Assembly: GCA_963849105.1 (NCBI GenBank)
Contig: CAWKGD010000006.1
Span: 62,001 to 126,000 of the forward strand
DNA: 64,000 bases
Origin: CAVRXQ01 sp963849105
Lineage (GTDB): Bacteria > Actinomycetota > Acidimicrobiia > Acidimicrobiales > Bog-793
Direction: 5' to 3'
Positions within the stretch are counted from its first letter, which is position 1. Every line of letters begins with the position of its first letter. Shown one piece after another: positions 39,034 to 48,235 of the stretch. The notes beneath the pieces are model-generated. The model made no database searches, was not told where the DNA came from, and saw only the letters and a program-made list of their open reading frames with translations. Position numbers and translations under genes: made by a program.

Positions 39034-39193
39034 CAGTTCCTCGCCTCATCGGACGCGCTGAGGCGCTCGGTCTCTGTTCCAGCGCGCGCGTCGGGTGCAG
39101 CGCCGACGGCTCCGTTAGGACCGTTGGGTCGAAGATGCGAAGTCAGTTCCGTATCGATGACAGTACGCACCGTACGAAACCGACACCATCCCG

Positions 39194-40522
39194 TCACGCC
39201 TCGAGCGAGGCCGCGGCCCGCAGCGGCCGAACATTGTCGATCTCGGGAGAGAGCGACTGCCGCATCCAAGCAAACGCCGCAATCGCGGCCGCGCTACAAC
39301 CGATGAGCACCCCGAGGAAAATGTCGCCGAGGCCGGCCCCGAGCAAAGCACCGGCAATCGGCGAACAGAGCATGTTCATCACGGTGATGACACTCGACGC
39401 GGTGGCGGTGTAGCGCCCTTGCAGCTCGGGCCGCGCCATCATCATCACGATCGGAGCTCCGACCGGTGCCAGCAGCACTTCACCCAACGAGAAGACTCCG
39501 AACATCGCGACGACTAGCGCACTGCCGGCGAACATGCGCGGAAAGAGCCCACCGATCGCGAGCACGATCCACGAGATCCCGAACAGCGCTGCGCATATCG
39601 ACAACGCGGTCGAACGGCGCAAGCAGCCAACGAGTCGCAGGGCCTGCGGTTGCAGCAGAACGATCATGCCGGTGTTCACGCCGAAGGCCCATGCGATCAC
39701 CCGAGGCCCCACGTGGACGACGGAGGTCGCGTAGCCGACGAATCCCGTCAGAACCGCCGCGTAGCCCGCGAACATCATCAACGCCATCGCCACCAGATAC
39801 CGCACGAAGCGATTGTCCGCGAACACCGCGCGGTATCCGCCCTTCGGATGTTCGGGGGCGGCGTGAGCGCTCGGTGCCGGGCGTGTGAAATACGACGACG
39901 GCATGACAACGAGCGCGCCGATGATCGCCGCATACGTGATCCCATCGACGAGGTAGATGAGCACGAAGGATCGCGGGTCTGAGACGTGCACGATGAAACC
40001 CGCGATCACCGAACCGGTGCCGAGGCCGAGATTCAACAGCTGGAAGTTGCGCGCGAAGACTCGCGGCCGAAGACCTTCGTCGTGCACGAGGACGGCGAAC
40101 AGCGCGTTCCAAGACGGCCAGGTCGCACCGTTCGCGACGCCGTAGATGACCATCACCGGCAGCGCCGACAGCGGACTGTGGACAAGGATCAGGCCCATTG
40201 TCCCGACCGCCTCGAAGGCGAGCGCCGTGGCCGAAACGATGCGCGGTCCGACGCGGTCGACGAGCATCCCAGTCGCTGGCCCGATGGGGATGCTGATCAC
40301 GGCAGTGCCCCCGATCAGAAGGCCCGAGACGCCGAGGGAGATCCCGCGAACTTGGTGCAGGTAGATCAACAGAAACGGCAGAGTGAGACCGCTGCCGAGC
40401 ACCGACACGAAGTTCGCCGCCAAAAGGACGCGGATGTGCCGCGGGATGCGGTCGCAGGAACCCACCCGAGCATCGTTCCATTTCGGTGTGCGGGCTCGCC
40501 CCGCAAGCCGATGGCGCCGCAC
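39194..40522 (-). CDS. MFS transporter
   Basis: About 442 residues and 12 hydrophobic segments, with the MFS loop 2-3 motif GMLVDRVGPRIVS. The first 20 residues before IPRHIRVLLAANFVSVLGSGL are polar and basic; a GTG at about 40465 is a plausible alternative start. The pattern resembles drug-efflux MFS proteins (YdeE/MdtG-like). Substrate unknown. No regulator is adjacent. Confidence 0.85.
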   Translation of the reverse strand: MRRHRLAGRARTPKWNDARVGSCDRIPRHIRVLLAANFVSVLGSGLTLPFLLIYLHQVRGISLGVSGLLIGGTAVISIPIGPATGMLVDRVGPRIVSATALAFEAVGTMGLILVHSPLSALPVMVIYGVANGATWPSWNALFAVLVHDEGLRPRVFARNFQLLNLGLGTGSVIAGFIVHVSDPRSFVLIYLVDGITYAAIIGALVVMPSSYFTRPAPSAHAAPEHPKGGYRAVFADNRFVRYLVAMALMMFAGYAAVLTGFVGYATSVVHVGPRVIAWAFGVNTGMIVLLQPQALRLVGCLRRSTALSICAALFGISWIVLAIGGLFPRMFAGSALVVAMFGVFSLGEVLLAPVGAPIVMMMARPELQGRYTATASSVITVMNMLCSPIAGALLGAGLGDIFLGVLIGCSAAAIAAFAWMRQSLSPEIDNVRPLRAAASLEA

Positions 40523-40572
40523 AGGGGTCTCGCGATCGTGCCCCGCTCGAGACGCACGGGACGCGACCGGCG

Positions 40573-41905
40573 CTAGACAGCTTTGATCGACTCCTCGACC
40601 AAATCGAGCTGAGGCATCACCTGTTCCGCGTCACCGACGACGACCGTCGCGAGTCGTGAGGGCGCGAGATACTGGCGGGCGGCTTCGTTCACTTCGGCCA
40701 ACGTGACGCGGCTCAAACGTGCCGGATACGCGCCGAGGTAATCCGGTTCGACGTCGTCGGCGAGCAGCCCGCGCGAGCGTCGAGGCGAGGCCGGCCTGGG
40801 TCGCGGTCGAGTACAGGAAGGATCCGATCGCGTAGCGCCGCGCCGCATCGAGTTCGTCCTGTCCGATCCCGACGGTCGCGACGCGTCCCAATTCGTAGCG
40901 CGTCTCGACGATCGCGGCCGCGGTGACATCAGTCGCCACCTCGGCGGAAAACGTCGACACGGAACCGGCGCGCCCGTGATGCACCCGAAGACGCGGGGAG
41001 TACGTGTAGCCGTTCCGCTCGCGGAGATTCTCGACGAGTCGAGAGGTGAACATCCCCCCCGTCGCCAGCGTCGCCAGCACCATCGCTGGCCAATCGGGCG
41101 ACGTCCGGTCCGGGGCGGTCCCGCCGATGCGCAGATTGCTCTGGACGGCGCCCGGTCGGTTCCTAAGACGAGGCGGCCCGGGTACGACGGGCCGGACTCG
41201 GGGGAGCTTCGTCGCCTTGCGACGCGAGTGGACGATCCACTCACCGAGCGCGTCCTCGACGATATTGGGAACCTTCTTCGTGTCGACGTCCCCGACGACG
41301 ACGAGGCTCGCGCCACGGGCCGAGAGAACCTTGTGGTGCAGATCGCGAAGTGCGGGGCTCGTGACGCGACGGATCGCGGCTGGTCGCGGGATACGAGCCG
41401 AATACGGATGACCCGGATAGACCGCCTCGTCGAAGATTTCGCCGGCGATCGCCTCCGGACGGCTGAGCACGATCGCGATCTCGTCCGCGGTACGAGCACG
41501 ATCGGCGCCCACCTCTGACGCCGGGTACGTCGCGCCGGTAAGGGCCCCGGCGATCAATTCCAGGAGTTCGACGAAGTTCGACGAGATTGACGATCCCCCG
41601 ATGATGAAGACATCGCGATCGAGGTGCGCGCCGAGCGTGCCGCCGAGTCGTTCGACCGCCGACGCGATCTCGTCTCGGTCGCGATCCTCGGTGCCAGCGA
41701 GCAAGGACTCCGAAAGCATCAGCGGCTCGGCGGGATTCGAGACCTGCGCGGATCCGAGCGGCAAGACGATCCGCACCTCGACGAGCGGGACGCTCGGTCG
41801 GCGTACCGACACGAGGTGCAGCTCACCCGATACGTCGGTCGACGCGACGGCCGGCGCCTTCGGTGGCGCAAGATCGCGAATTGGCGGGCGCTCGATCGTC
41901 GTCAT
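40573..41905 (-). pseudogene. M16-family peptidase, non-catalytic-type partner, frameshifted
   Basis: The frame from ATG 41905 encodes an M16 (pitrilysin-like) protein without a zinc motif: SVRRPSVPLVEVRIVLPLGSAQVSNPAEPLMLSESLLAGT, RLVENLRERNGYTYSPRLRV and FLYSTATQAGLASTLA. It then turns arginine-rich. Skipping one base near 40771 continues as GLLADDVEPDYLGAYPARLSRVTLAEVNEAARQYLAPSRLATVVVGDAEQ to 40573, giving about 443 residues. Catalytic and partner M16 subunits are often encoded together, as here, with a 4-bp overlap. Confidence 0.85.
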
Positions 41906-43206
41906 CGGCCGCGTCCACCAGAAGGGTGGATCTCCACGATCGCTTGTTGCTGCGCGGCGAGATCCGCCGCCGCCGCGGCGACACCTGTCGCGGTGATCTC
42001 AGCGATTCGTTCGGGGATCTCGTCGATCAATGCGCCGCGTCCGTGAATCACCTCGATGCTCGCGAGCGTCACTGAGCGTTGCAAGAGTGAATCGAGGGCC
42101 CGCCAAAACCCCGATCGCCAGCCGATCGCCACCCGATCGAGCTCATCTTGTGTCGGGCCCTCCTCGGCGAGCCGGGTGACCTCTTCGTCGATCGCGCGGA
42201 CGATCTGTTCGGTCTTTTTCAGACCCGGGTGATGAACGACGATCTGAAACAGAACCGGATCGCGCATCATGACCGCGTCCTCGCCGAATTCGCCGAGCAG
42301 ACAACTGACGTCGGTGACAATGCGGTCCTTGTGCACGAGTCGCTTGCGCAAGCGACTTGCGTCGCCGCTTGCGAGGACACTCGCCACGATCGAGTAAGCG
42401 AGGCTGTGATCGAATTCGGCGATCGGATCGGGCGTGCGAAGCCCGATCGCGAACGCCGGCTGCGGGGCGAGCGGGTCGTTGACCACCTTGCGGCGCGATG
42501 TTGCGAGCGGAGGTTCAGGCCACGGCCCGTGTGGTGGCGTCGCGACCCGCGGAATCGCGCCGAAGTGGCGCTCGACAAGAACCATGACCGCGTCCGGTTC
42601 GCAGTCCCCCGCGACGACGAGGACCGCGTTCTCCGGGGAGTAGTAGCTCTTATGGAACTCGATCGCGTCCTCGACGGTCGCTTCCTCGAGGTGCGAGAAG
42701 TCGCCATAGCCGTTGTGCGAGTTCGGGTACGTGTCGAACGCGAGCTCCGGGAGCATGATCCACGGGAATCCGCCGTACGGCTGGTTCAAGACGTTGACCT
42801 TGATCTCTTCTTCGACAACGGCGATCTGGTTGCGCAGGTTCTCCTCGGTGATCGCGGGCGCTGCCATCCGATCCGCCTCGAGAAACAGCGCGAGCTCAAG
42901 CGCCGCCGACGGCAACGTCTCGTAGTAGGCCGTCAGGTCGGCGAGGGTGTGCCCGTTGAACACTCCGCCCGAGGACTCGACGAGCCGGATGTGCTCGACC
43001 TTTCCGACGTTGCTCGAACCCTGAAACATCATGTGTTCGAAAAGGTGCGCGAAACCGGTCCGCCCTTCAGGCTCGGATCTCCATCCAACGTCGTACGCAA
43101 CGGCGACGCCGACGAGTGGCGTGGAATTGTCGGGCGCGATCACGAGTCGGAGGCCGTTGCCGAGGTGGGCAGTCTTGAGCGTGCGAGATCTCGTCTTCGA
43201 TGGCAC
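41902..43206 (-). CDS. M16-family zinc peptidase, catalytic subunit
   Basis: A 434-residue protein from GTG 43206, where homology to M16 starts (TLKTAHLGNGLRLVIAPDNSTPLVGVAVAYDVGWRSE). The inverted zinc motif HLFEHMMF (HxxEH) is intact, followed by the third-ligand glutamate region NQIAVVEEEIKVN. Such heterodimers degrade peptides, usually in the cytoplasm or periplasm. No signal peptide is visible. The longer open frame upstream has no coding character. Confidence 0.88.
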   Translation of the reverse strand: MPSKTRSRTLKTAHLGNGLRLVIAPDNSTPLVGVAVAYDVGWRSEPEGRTGFAHLFEHMMFQGSSNVGKVEHIRLVESSGGVFNGHTLADLTAYYETLPSAALELALFLEADRMAAPAITEENLRNQIAVVEEEIKVNVLNQPYGGFPWIMLPELAFDTYPNSHNGYGDFSHLEEATVEDAIEFHKSYYSPENAVLVVAGDCEPDAVMVLVERHFGAIPRVATPPHGPWPEPPLATSRRKVVNDPLAPQPAFAIGLRTPDPIAEFDHSLAYSIVASVLASGDASRLRKRLVHKDRIVTDVSCLLGEFGEDAVMMRDPVLFQIVVHHPGLKKTEQIVRAIDEEVTRLAEEGPTQDELDRVAIGWRSGFWRALDSLLQRSVTLASIEVIHGRGALIDEIPERIAEITATGVAAAAADLAAQQQAIVEIHPSGGRGR

Positions 43207-43470
43207 CTCCGCAACGTAGCGGAGCCGGTCAAATGCGATGCCGCACGGAGCGCCGTATTTTCTCCTCGATTTTCCCCGCCGTCGTGACTCATCGCGACCC
43301 GAGCAGTCCCACGATGCTCGACACCGGCGTGCGACGATCGAGTCGACCCCGATTGCAACCTGATCCGATTCGGTTCGCCTTTGGATGAGTGATTCGCGTC
43401 TGCGCCTCCGAGGATGTGAGCGCGCTGATACGGTGATTGCGGTATCACAAACGGTCCCGGAGGCCTGATC

Positions 43471-44574
43471 GTGCCGGACGACCGCGAATCCCCCGACACC
43501 GCAGAGCCGGCGAAGGTCGTCGGAAGGCGGGGCGCGGGTTCGCACGCGGCAAAGGGCGCGCTCGTCATGGAAGACGTGGCGCGTGCCGCTGGCGTCTCGC
43601 CGATGACGGTGTCGCGGGTCTTGAACGACCATCCCGCCGTCAAGCCGGAGACGCGCAAGAAGGTGCTCGCCACAGTGGCGATGCTCGACTACCGCCGCAA
43701 CTCGGCGGCGAGGGCGCTCGCAACACACCGCTCCGAGACGATCGGGGTCGTCGCCCTCGACATGATCTTTTACGGTCAGGCAGCGTGCGTGCGCGGCATC
43801 GAGCACGCGGCGCGGGCTGCCGGCTACTTCGTGAGCATCGCGACCCTGAAGACGGTCAACGAGCGGTCGATCCGCGAGGCCTCCGACTCGCTCATCGCCC
43901 AGTCGGTCGACGGCCTCGTCGTCATCACGCCGCGGGGCTCGGTCCTAAGGGCGCTGCGCGAACAGGCGGTCGACGTGCCGATGGTCGTTGCGGGTGGTTC
44001 GCCGAATAGCGGGCTGCCGACGGCGTCGTTCAACCAGGTAGAAGGGGGTCGGAGCGCCACACGGCATCTGCTCTCCCGGGGCCACCCGACCGTCTGGCAC
44101 GTCGCTGGGCCGGTCGACGACTGGGACGACGCTCGCGACCGCCTCATCGGATGGCAGTCCGCCCTCGCCGACGCCGGCGCCGCCGAACCGAAGGTGCTGC
44201 AGGGCGACTGGAGCGCGGCATCAGGATGGCGGGCCGGGGTCGAGCTCGCCCGCAACCCCGAGGTCACTGCCGTGTTCGCGGCGAACGATCAGATGGCTCT
44301 CGGGCTGATGCTGGCGGTAAAGCAAGCGGGGCGACGCGTGCCTGAGGATGTCAGCGTCGTCGGATTCGACGACATGCCCGAAGCGGAATTCTTCGATCCG
44401 CCACTCACCACGATCCGACAAGACTTCGAAGAGCTCGGGCGACGGAGCATGCAGCTCCTTCTGCGCGCCCTTGAAACGGGGTCGACGACCTCGACAGTGC
44501 CAGTGATGCCCGCGTTTGTCGGGCGTCTCAGCACGGCGGATTACCGAGGTATGACAGGTCGCGGTCGCAGCTAG
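43471..44574 (+). CDS. LacI-family transcriptional regulator
   Basis: The protein is 367 residues from GTG 43471. A 30-residue polar extension precedes the LacI helix-turn-helix MEDVARAAGVSPMTVSRVLNDHPAVKPETRKKV and the hinge helix NSAARALATHRS. The sugar-binding domain reads IGVVALDMIFYGQAACVRGIEHAA, DGLVVITPRGS, TAVFAANDQMALGLMLAV and SVVGFDDMPEAEFFDPPLTTIRQD. It would repress carbohydrate genes, but no sugar operon is adjacent, so the target is elsewhere or itself. Confidence 0.9.
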   Translation: MPDDRESPDTAEPAKVVGRRGAGSHAAKGALVMEDVARAAGVSPMTVSRVLNDHPAVKPETRKKVLATVAMLDYRRNSAARALATHRSETIGVVALDMIFYGQAACVRGIEHAARAAGYFVSIATLKTVNERSIREASDSLIAQSVDGLVVITPRGSVLRALREQAVDVPMVVAGGSPNSGLPTASFNQVEGGRSATRHLLSRGHPTVWHVAGPVDDWDDARDRLIGWQSALADAGAAEPKVLQGDWSAASGWRAGVELARNPEVTAVFAANDQMALGLMLAVKQAGRRVPEDVSVVGFDDMPEAEFFDPPLTTIRQDFEELGRRSMQLLLRALETGSTTSTVPVMPAFVGRLSTADYRGMTGRGRS

Positions 44575-44863
44575 CGAAAGACCACAACCTGTTCGCGATG
44601 CCTCCGTCGGCGATGACCCCACTTACGATGACAGCGTTGTCCGTTCGGGCACACCGGCGGAGTGCCCGGTCCGCTCCGCGATGATCTCCGCGAGCAAACC
44701 CATCGTGGGCGAACTGGTCGAACATCCCCGCACGAAGCTCGGGCACCGACAGAACGAGCAGCATCCGGTCCTGCTGAACGGCGCGGTCGTCCTCGCTCAT
44801 CTGCGCGAACGCGAGGCCCCGCGCGAAGGCGTAGTGACCCACGTCATTGGACAGCTCCTTCAC
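44528..44863 (-). CDS. Hypothetical protein, weakly supported
   Basis: A 111-residue frame from GTG 44863 (AAGGAG lies just inside it). KELSNDVGHYAFARGLAFAQMSEDDRAVQQDRMLLVLSVPELRAGMFDQFAHDGFARGDH has coding-like composition, but the last 20 residues overlap the lacI 3' end. No family recognised. It could be one gene with the preceding frame (44844-45056) if one extra base is present near 44867. Confidence 0.25.
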   Translation of the reverse strand: MKELSNDVGHYAFARGLAFAQMSEDDRAVQQDRMLLVLSVPELRAGMFDQFAHDGFARGDHRGADRALRRCARTDNAVIVSGVIADGGIANRLWSFASCDRDLSYLGNPPC

Positions 44864-45056
44864 GCGTCAGGTGGTCGACGGGCGCTGAGTCGACGATTGT
44901 GCCTGCATCCGGATCAATGACTGTCATCGGCAAGGCGAAGGTCTCTTCGGCGAAGAAGGCTCCCGCGCCTGTGAAAGCGGCCAAGAAGTCATCTCGGTAG
45001 TCAAGGATTAAGCAATTGAAGGAGCCGGTCCTTCCAGGCAATACGGCTCCCAACAT
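44844..45056 (-). CDS. Hypothetical short protein, weakly supported
   Basis: A 70-residue frame with a plausible segment DDFLAAFTGAGAFFAEETFALPMTVIDPDAGTIVDSAPVDHLT. It ends 20 bp inside the next minus-strand frame. No family recognised and no good ribosome-binding site. The 44575-45224 interval otherwise shows nothing I can support. Confidence 0.2.
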   Translation of the reverse strand: MLGAVLPGRTGSFNCLILDYRDDFLAAFTGAGAFFAEETFALPMTVIDPDAGTIVDSAPVDHLTREGAVQ

Positions 45057-45224
45057 CGTTCGCGCAGTCTCTCGTGACCTGGGTGCCTTCGCAGCCCGGC
45101 AGGTTCGTCGCAGGGGCTAACGAGTAGAGTGAAACTCACCCGGTCAATCCTCCCGGCCTTCATGCTGAGCAGGTGTCAGGTAGCTGCATCCCCGGCCGAG
45201 ATTTCACCGCCTCTGTGGATTAAG

Positions 45225-45245
45225 CCTCGATCCACCGATTGACAC
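45225..45245 (+). repeat. Left terminal inverted repeat of the IS1380-family element
   Basis: The outer end begins CCTCGATCCACC and ends TTGACAC. It is the exact reverse complement of 46826-46846, with TTAAG immediately outside. Confidence 0.95.
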
Positions 45246-45277
45246 GGGCTGACGCGCCGGTTTGATCCACCAAAAAG

Positions 45278-45337
45278 GCCTCCCCAGCTGGGAGAATGAC
45301 GGTTGCTTAAGACGTCATAACCCAACAACGGGGAGGC
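45278..45337 (+). promoter_or_regulatory. Candidate hairpin masking the transposase ribosome-binding site
   Basis: GCCTCCCC (45278-45285) is the perfect complement of GGGGAGGC (45330-45337), which contains the transposase Shine-Dalgarno sequence before GTG 45345. A transcript entering from outside would fold and hide the site; one starting between the arms would not. Such protection from read-through is known in other IS elements; here it is an inference. Confidence 0.45.
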
Positions 45338-45344
45338 ACTTTCT

Positions 45345-46670
45345 GTGTCGTCATCTTCGCGCGCGCTCGACCGTGTCGGTGTGATCTTCGACGAGCCGAG
45401 CCTCGTCGCCGATGCCGGCCTCATCGTGCCGGCGACGCTCATGGTGCGGCTCGGTCTCGAAGCGATCGTGAACCGCATGCTCCGGCTTCAAGGTCGCGTC
45501 GGCGGATCGCGTCCTGGACGCAAGGTGCTGACCCTCGTTGCGGCGATCCTTGCCGGTGCGAACCATATCGACCACGCCGACAAGCTGCGCGCCGGCGCGA
45601 CGCAGAAGATCTTGCCGTTCAAGGTGATGGCGCCTTCCACGCTCGGCACCTTCCTTCGCGCCTTCACCTTCGGACACATCCGCCAGCTCGACTCGGTGAT
45701 CGCCGAAGCGATCCGGCGCGCCTGGCACTTCGGGGCGGGTCCTGGCAGCGCGCCGGTGACGCTCGACGTGGACTCGACGATCTGCGAGGTCCACGGCGAC
45801 CACAAGCAAGGCGCCGCCTACGGCTACACGAAGGTGCTCGGTTATCACCCGTTGCTCGCAACGCGCGCCGACACCGGCGAGGTGCTGCACGCGCGGCTGC
45901 GAAAAGGCTCGTCCCAGCGCGGCACAAAGCGTTTCATCGAAGAACTCGTCGCCCGCGTCCGCCGCTGCGGGGCCAAAGGAGCACTCACCCTGCGCGCCGA
46001 CGCCGGGTTCTTCTCCTACGCATTGATCGACACCCTCGATCGGCTGAAGGTCCGCTACTCGATCACGCTCCAGATCACCCCCCGTGTGCAGCGCTTTATC
46101 GATGCGATCGAAGAAGCGGCCTTCGAGCCGATCAGCTATCCAGATTCTGGCGAGGCGCAAGTTGCCGAGACGACCTACGTCGCCCAACGCCGCGGAGGGG
46201 CGCGAAGAATGCGGCTCGTCGTCCGCCGGACGCGCCTTTCCGACCCCCGCCAACAACAGCTGTGGCCCGCCTGGCGCTACCACTGCTTTGTCACCAACGT
46301 CGACCTCGGAACGGTCGATGCCGACGCCTTCCACCGCGATCATGCGACAGTCGAGCTTGCGATCAGGGACTTGAAAGAAGGATCCGGGCTCGAACACTGC
46401 CCGTCGGGAAAGTTCTTCGCCAACGCCGCCTGGCTCGGTTGCGCGGTCCTCGCCCACGACCTCGTCCGCTGGACCGCACGGTTGGGCAAGATCCACCCTC
46501 AATCAGAGCTCACCGTCGCCCGCACAGTGCGCATGCGTGTGCTCGCCTTGCCCGGTCGCCTCGTCAACCGCAGCGGTCGGCAGACCCTCCGACTCCCAAG
46601 TCGCTGGCCCTGGGCATTCAGCTTTCTCAACGCGCTCGACGCCATCCGCTCGCTGCCGCTTGTGACCTGA
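45345..46670 (+). CDS. IS1380-family transposase
   Basis: A 441-residue DDE transposase from GTG 45345, preceded by GGGGAGG. Family traits are GVIFDEPSLVADAGLIVPATLMVRLGLE, then the first acidic strand VTLDVDSTICEVHGDHKQGAAYGYTKVLGYHPLLA. LRADAGFFSYALIDTL carries the second aspartate. The glutamate region is DHATVELAIRDLKEGSGLEH. It catalyses cut-and-paste movement of the surrounding element. No frameshift or stop is present. Confidence 0.93.
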   Translation: MSSSSRALDRVGVIFDEPSLVADAGLIVPATLMVRLGLEAIVNRMLRLQGRVGGSRPGRKVLTLVAAILAGANHIDHADKLRAGATQKILPFKVMAPSTLGTFLRAFTFGHIRQLDSVIAEAIRRAWHFGAGPGSAPVTLDVDSTICEVHGDHKQGAAYGYTKVLGYHPLLATRADTGEVLHARLRKGSSQRGTKRFIEELVARVRRCGAKGALTLRADAGFFSYALIDTLDRLKVRYSITLQITPRVQRFIDAIEEAAFEPISYPDSGEAQVAETTYVAQRRGGARRMRLVVRRTRLSDPRQQQLWPAWRYHCFVTNVDLGTVDADAFHRDHATVELAIRDLKEGSGLEHCPSGKFFANAAWLGCAVLAHDLVRWTARLGKIHPQSELTVARTVRMRVLALPGRLVNRSGRQTLRLPSRWPWAFSFLNALDAIRSLPLVT

Positions 46671-46825
46671 GCACCACACGTGCGGTCGGGCGCAGCCGCA
46701 GACGTTCACCGATGCGCTGACAAGCAAAGAACCACGCGAACCCCTACTTCGTCATCCCCGCGCGGCATCCGCGCGCGTCTCGACATCGATGCCGATCGCC
46801 GGCGTGACCGAACGAACATGAGCCG

Positions 46826-46846
46826 GTGTCAATCGGTGGATCGAGG
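46826..46846 (-). repeat. Right terminal inverted repeat of the IS1380-family element
   Basis: It begins GTGTCAATCGG and ends GATCGAGG, matching the left end over all 21 bases, with TTAAG immediately outside. Confidence 0.95.
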
Positions 46847-46883
46847 TTAAGCGCGCGTCCATTTCGCGATCACGACAACCGCG

Positions 46884-47282
46884 TCAAGCCGCCTTTGATC
46901 GCTTGCGGTATCGGCTTCTCAAGCTGTGGCCGCCTGGCCGCACCGCATCGCCCAGACGGTGACGTAGCTGCCAGATCCGCAGTGAGCCAACCACACCTGC
47001 GAACAGCACACCGCCGATAGCGGCGAGTAGGAGACTCACACCAAGTGGGATCGCTCCGTGAGCTGCGAAGTACGAGATCTTTACCTGCTTCGTGTTCTGG
47101 AGGATGAACACCAGCAACAGCGCGAGCACCACGGTCGCGATGATGACTCCCACCCACGTTCCTGAGATTCGAGTCCCCCGAGTCGGATGTGGTGGGGCAG
47201 TCTCGGCGAGGCTGGGCGATACTTCGCTCGGGGTCGCGTGTGGCGGGGTGTCCTCCGGGGCTGGGGGTGCGTCCGCCATCAC
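46884..47282 (-). CDS. LapA-domain (DUF1049) membrane protein
   Basis: A 132-residue protein: a proline- and threonine-rich cytoplasmic N-terminus of about 40 residues. Two membrane helices follow around GVIIATVVLALLLVFILQNTKQVKISYF and VSLLLAAIGGVLFAGVVGSLRIWQL. The FILQNT(K/x)xVxIxFF turn is the signature of LapA/YciS-like proteins. The C-terminus is basic. The gene overlaps the upstream GIY-YIG-like gene by 4 bp and ends just outside the IS insertion. Confidence 0.8.
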   Translation of the reverse strand: MMADAPPAPEDTPPHATPSEVSPSLAETAPPHPTRGTRISGTWVGVIIATVVLALLLVFILQNTKQVKISYFAAHGAIPLGVSLLLAAIGGVLFAGVVGSLRIWQLRHRLGDAVRPGGHSLRSRYRKRSKAA

Positions 47283-47632
47283 AACTCCTGGTATTCGCGG
47301 GCGGCTTCGAGCCCGCGCGCTGACGTCCGGGCTCGACGGTTGCCCGCGGGAACGTTGCTGTTGTGCGACCTCCGGTACTCATCCATGAGCTCGTCGTGAC
47401 GGATCGTGACACCGGACAGGCTCGTCTCCTCCATCCGGTAGTGCGTCGAGCAGCCGGTCCAAGCGCCCCTCTCACCGCGCTGATGTGCTGCGAGCTCGTC
47501 ACGGAGGTTCGGCGATCCTCCGATCATGACTACATGTTCTCGCCGCAGCAGTACGTAGACGCCGGGACCAGTCGATGCATCGACGAGGTTCTCCGCGGTG
47601 AAGCCGCGGCCGGTTGATCGAGTCGTCATCAT
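47279..47632 (-). CDS. Small GIY-YIG-like domain protein (degenerate)
   Basis: A 117-residue protein from ATG 47632, preceded by AAAGGCAAGAA. DASTGPGVYVLLRREHVVMIGGSPNLRDELAAHQRGE resembles the GIY...YIG core of UvrC-like nucleases, with the second motif changed to MIGG. The conserved catalytic arginine and glutamate are not clearly placed, so it may bind rather than cut. Translationally coupled to the LapA-domain gene. Confidence 0.5.
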   Translation of the reverse strand: MMTTRSTGRGFTAENLVDASTGPGVYVLLRREHVVMIGGSPNLRDELAAHQRGERGAWTGCSTHYRMEETSLSGVTIRHDELMDEYRRSHNSNVPAGNRRARTSARGLEAAREYQEL

Positions 47633-47695
47633 TTCTTGCCTTTCATGAAGGAGGGTGGTGAGGAAACCTAAGGGCTCCGCGAGGTCCACGACGTG

Positions 47696-47923
47696 TCACT
47701 CCACGGTCGGACTTTTCAGCGGGGTCCGCAGTCCCTTTACCGCGTGTTGCCGGGGTTCGCCTGGGAAAACGAGTGACGCTGCACCGCGCGAGAGAGCGGC
47801 GGATTGATCTCGAGGCGATTCGGAAGGGACGCGAAGCGATGGATTCTGGAACGAACCTGGCGGTTGCATCCGGCCCTTGTTGTCCTGCCACCAGCCTGCG
47901 GGCTTGTGCACATGTTTCGTCAT
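47696..47923 (-). CDS. Small GWWQ-motif protein of unknown function
   Basis: A 75-residue protein whose ATG overlaps the stop of the upstream HTH gene (ATGA). The N-terminal segment PAGWWQDNKGRMQPPGSF resembles the short GWW...G(x)3-4PP motif repeated in many acidimicrobial proteins. The rest is low complexity. Function unknown; the coupling to the regulator suggests joint expression. Confidence 0.5.
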   Translation of the reverse strand: MTKHVHKPAGWWQDNKGRMQPPGSFQNPSLRVPSESPRDQSAALSRGAASLVFPGEPRQHAVKGLRTPLKSPTVE

Positions 47924-48228
47924 CGGCCGTTTCCTCCAGGTCCGTTGGGGGTGTTCGTGTTGACCAAAAGTTCCAGCACCTCACCGATCGTTCGTTCTCG
48001 ACCGATGGCTTCTCCGAGGGGCAAATCGGTCTGGATGGAGTAGCGGTTGCGACGGCCGTTCTTGTCCTTCACGACGTAGCCGGATGAAATGAGGTCGGTA
48101 ACGATGCCGTAGGCGCTGCGCTCGGTGATGCCGACCGACGCGGCGATGTCGCGCAAACGCACCCCGGGGTCGTGGGCGATGCAGACGAGCGCTCGGGCAT
48201 GGTTGGTGAGAAAGCTCCACTCCGCCAT
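47920..48228 (-). CDS. Winged-helix (ArsR/MarR-like) transcriptional regulator
   Basis: A 102-residue protein from ATG 48228. The HTH reads LVCIAHDPGVRLRDIAASVGITERSAYGIVTDLISSGYVVKDKNGRRNRYSI, a DNA-binding helix plus wing. The C-terminal tail (REALTIGEVLELLVN-like) may dimerise. It is divergent from hsp20 across an AT-rich 134-bp spacer and leads a minus-strand operon of three to four small genes. It may control itself and hsp20. Confidence 0.8.
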   Translation of the reverse strand: MAEWSFLTNHARALVCIAHDPGVRLRDIAASVGITERSAYGIVTDLISSGYVVKDKNGRRNRYSIQTDLPLGEAIGRERTIGEVLELLVNTNTPNGPGGNGR

Positions 48229-48235
48229 CAGACAC

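Larger units (their letters stand above)
45225..46846 (+). mobile_element. IS1380-family insertion sequence, intact, 1622 bp
   Basis: The element is defined by perfect 21-bp terminal inverted repeats (45225-45245 and 46826-46846) and carries one intact transposase. It is flanked on both sides by TTAAG (45220-45224 and 46847-46851), a 5-bp target duplication consistent with the 4-5 bp produced by this family. The perfect ends, clean duplication and uninterrupted gene indicate a recent, probably still active insertion between the lacI region and the lapA-like operon. Confidence 0.93.

Noticed and set aside
43207..43806. Long N-terminal extension of the catalytic M16 peptidase
   Set aside because: It crosses the divergent lacI promoter and gene; M16 homology starts exactly at GTG 43206.
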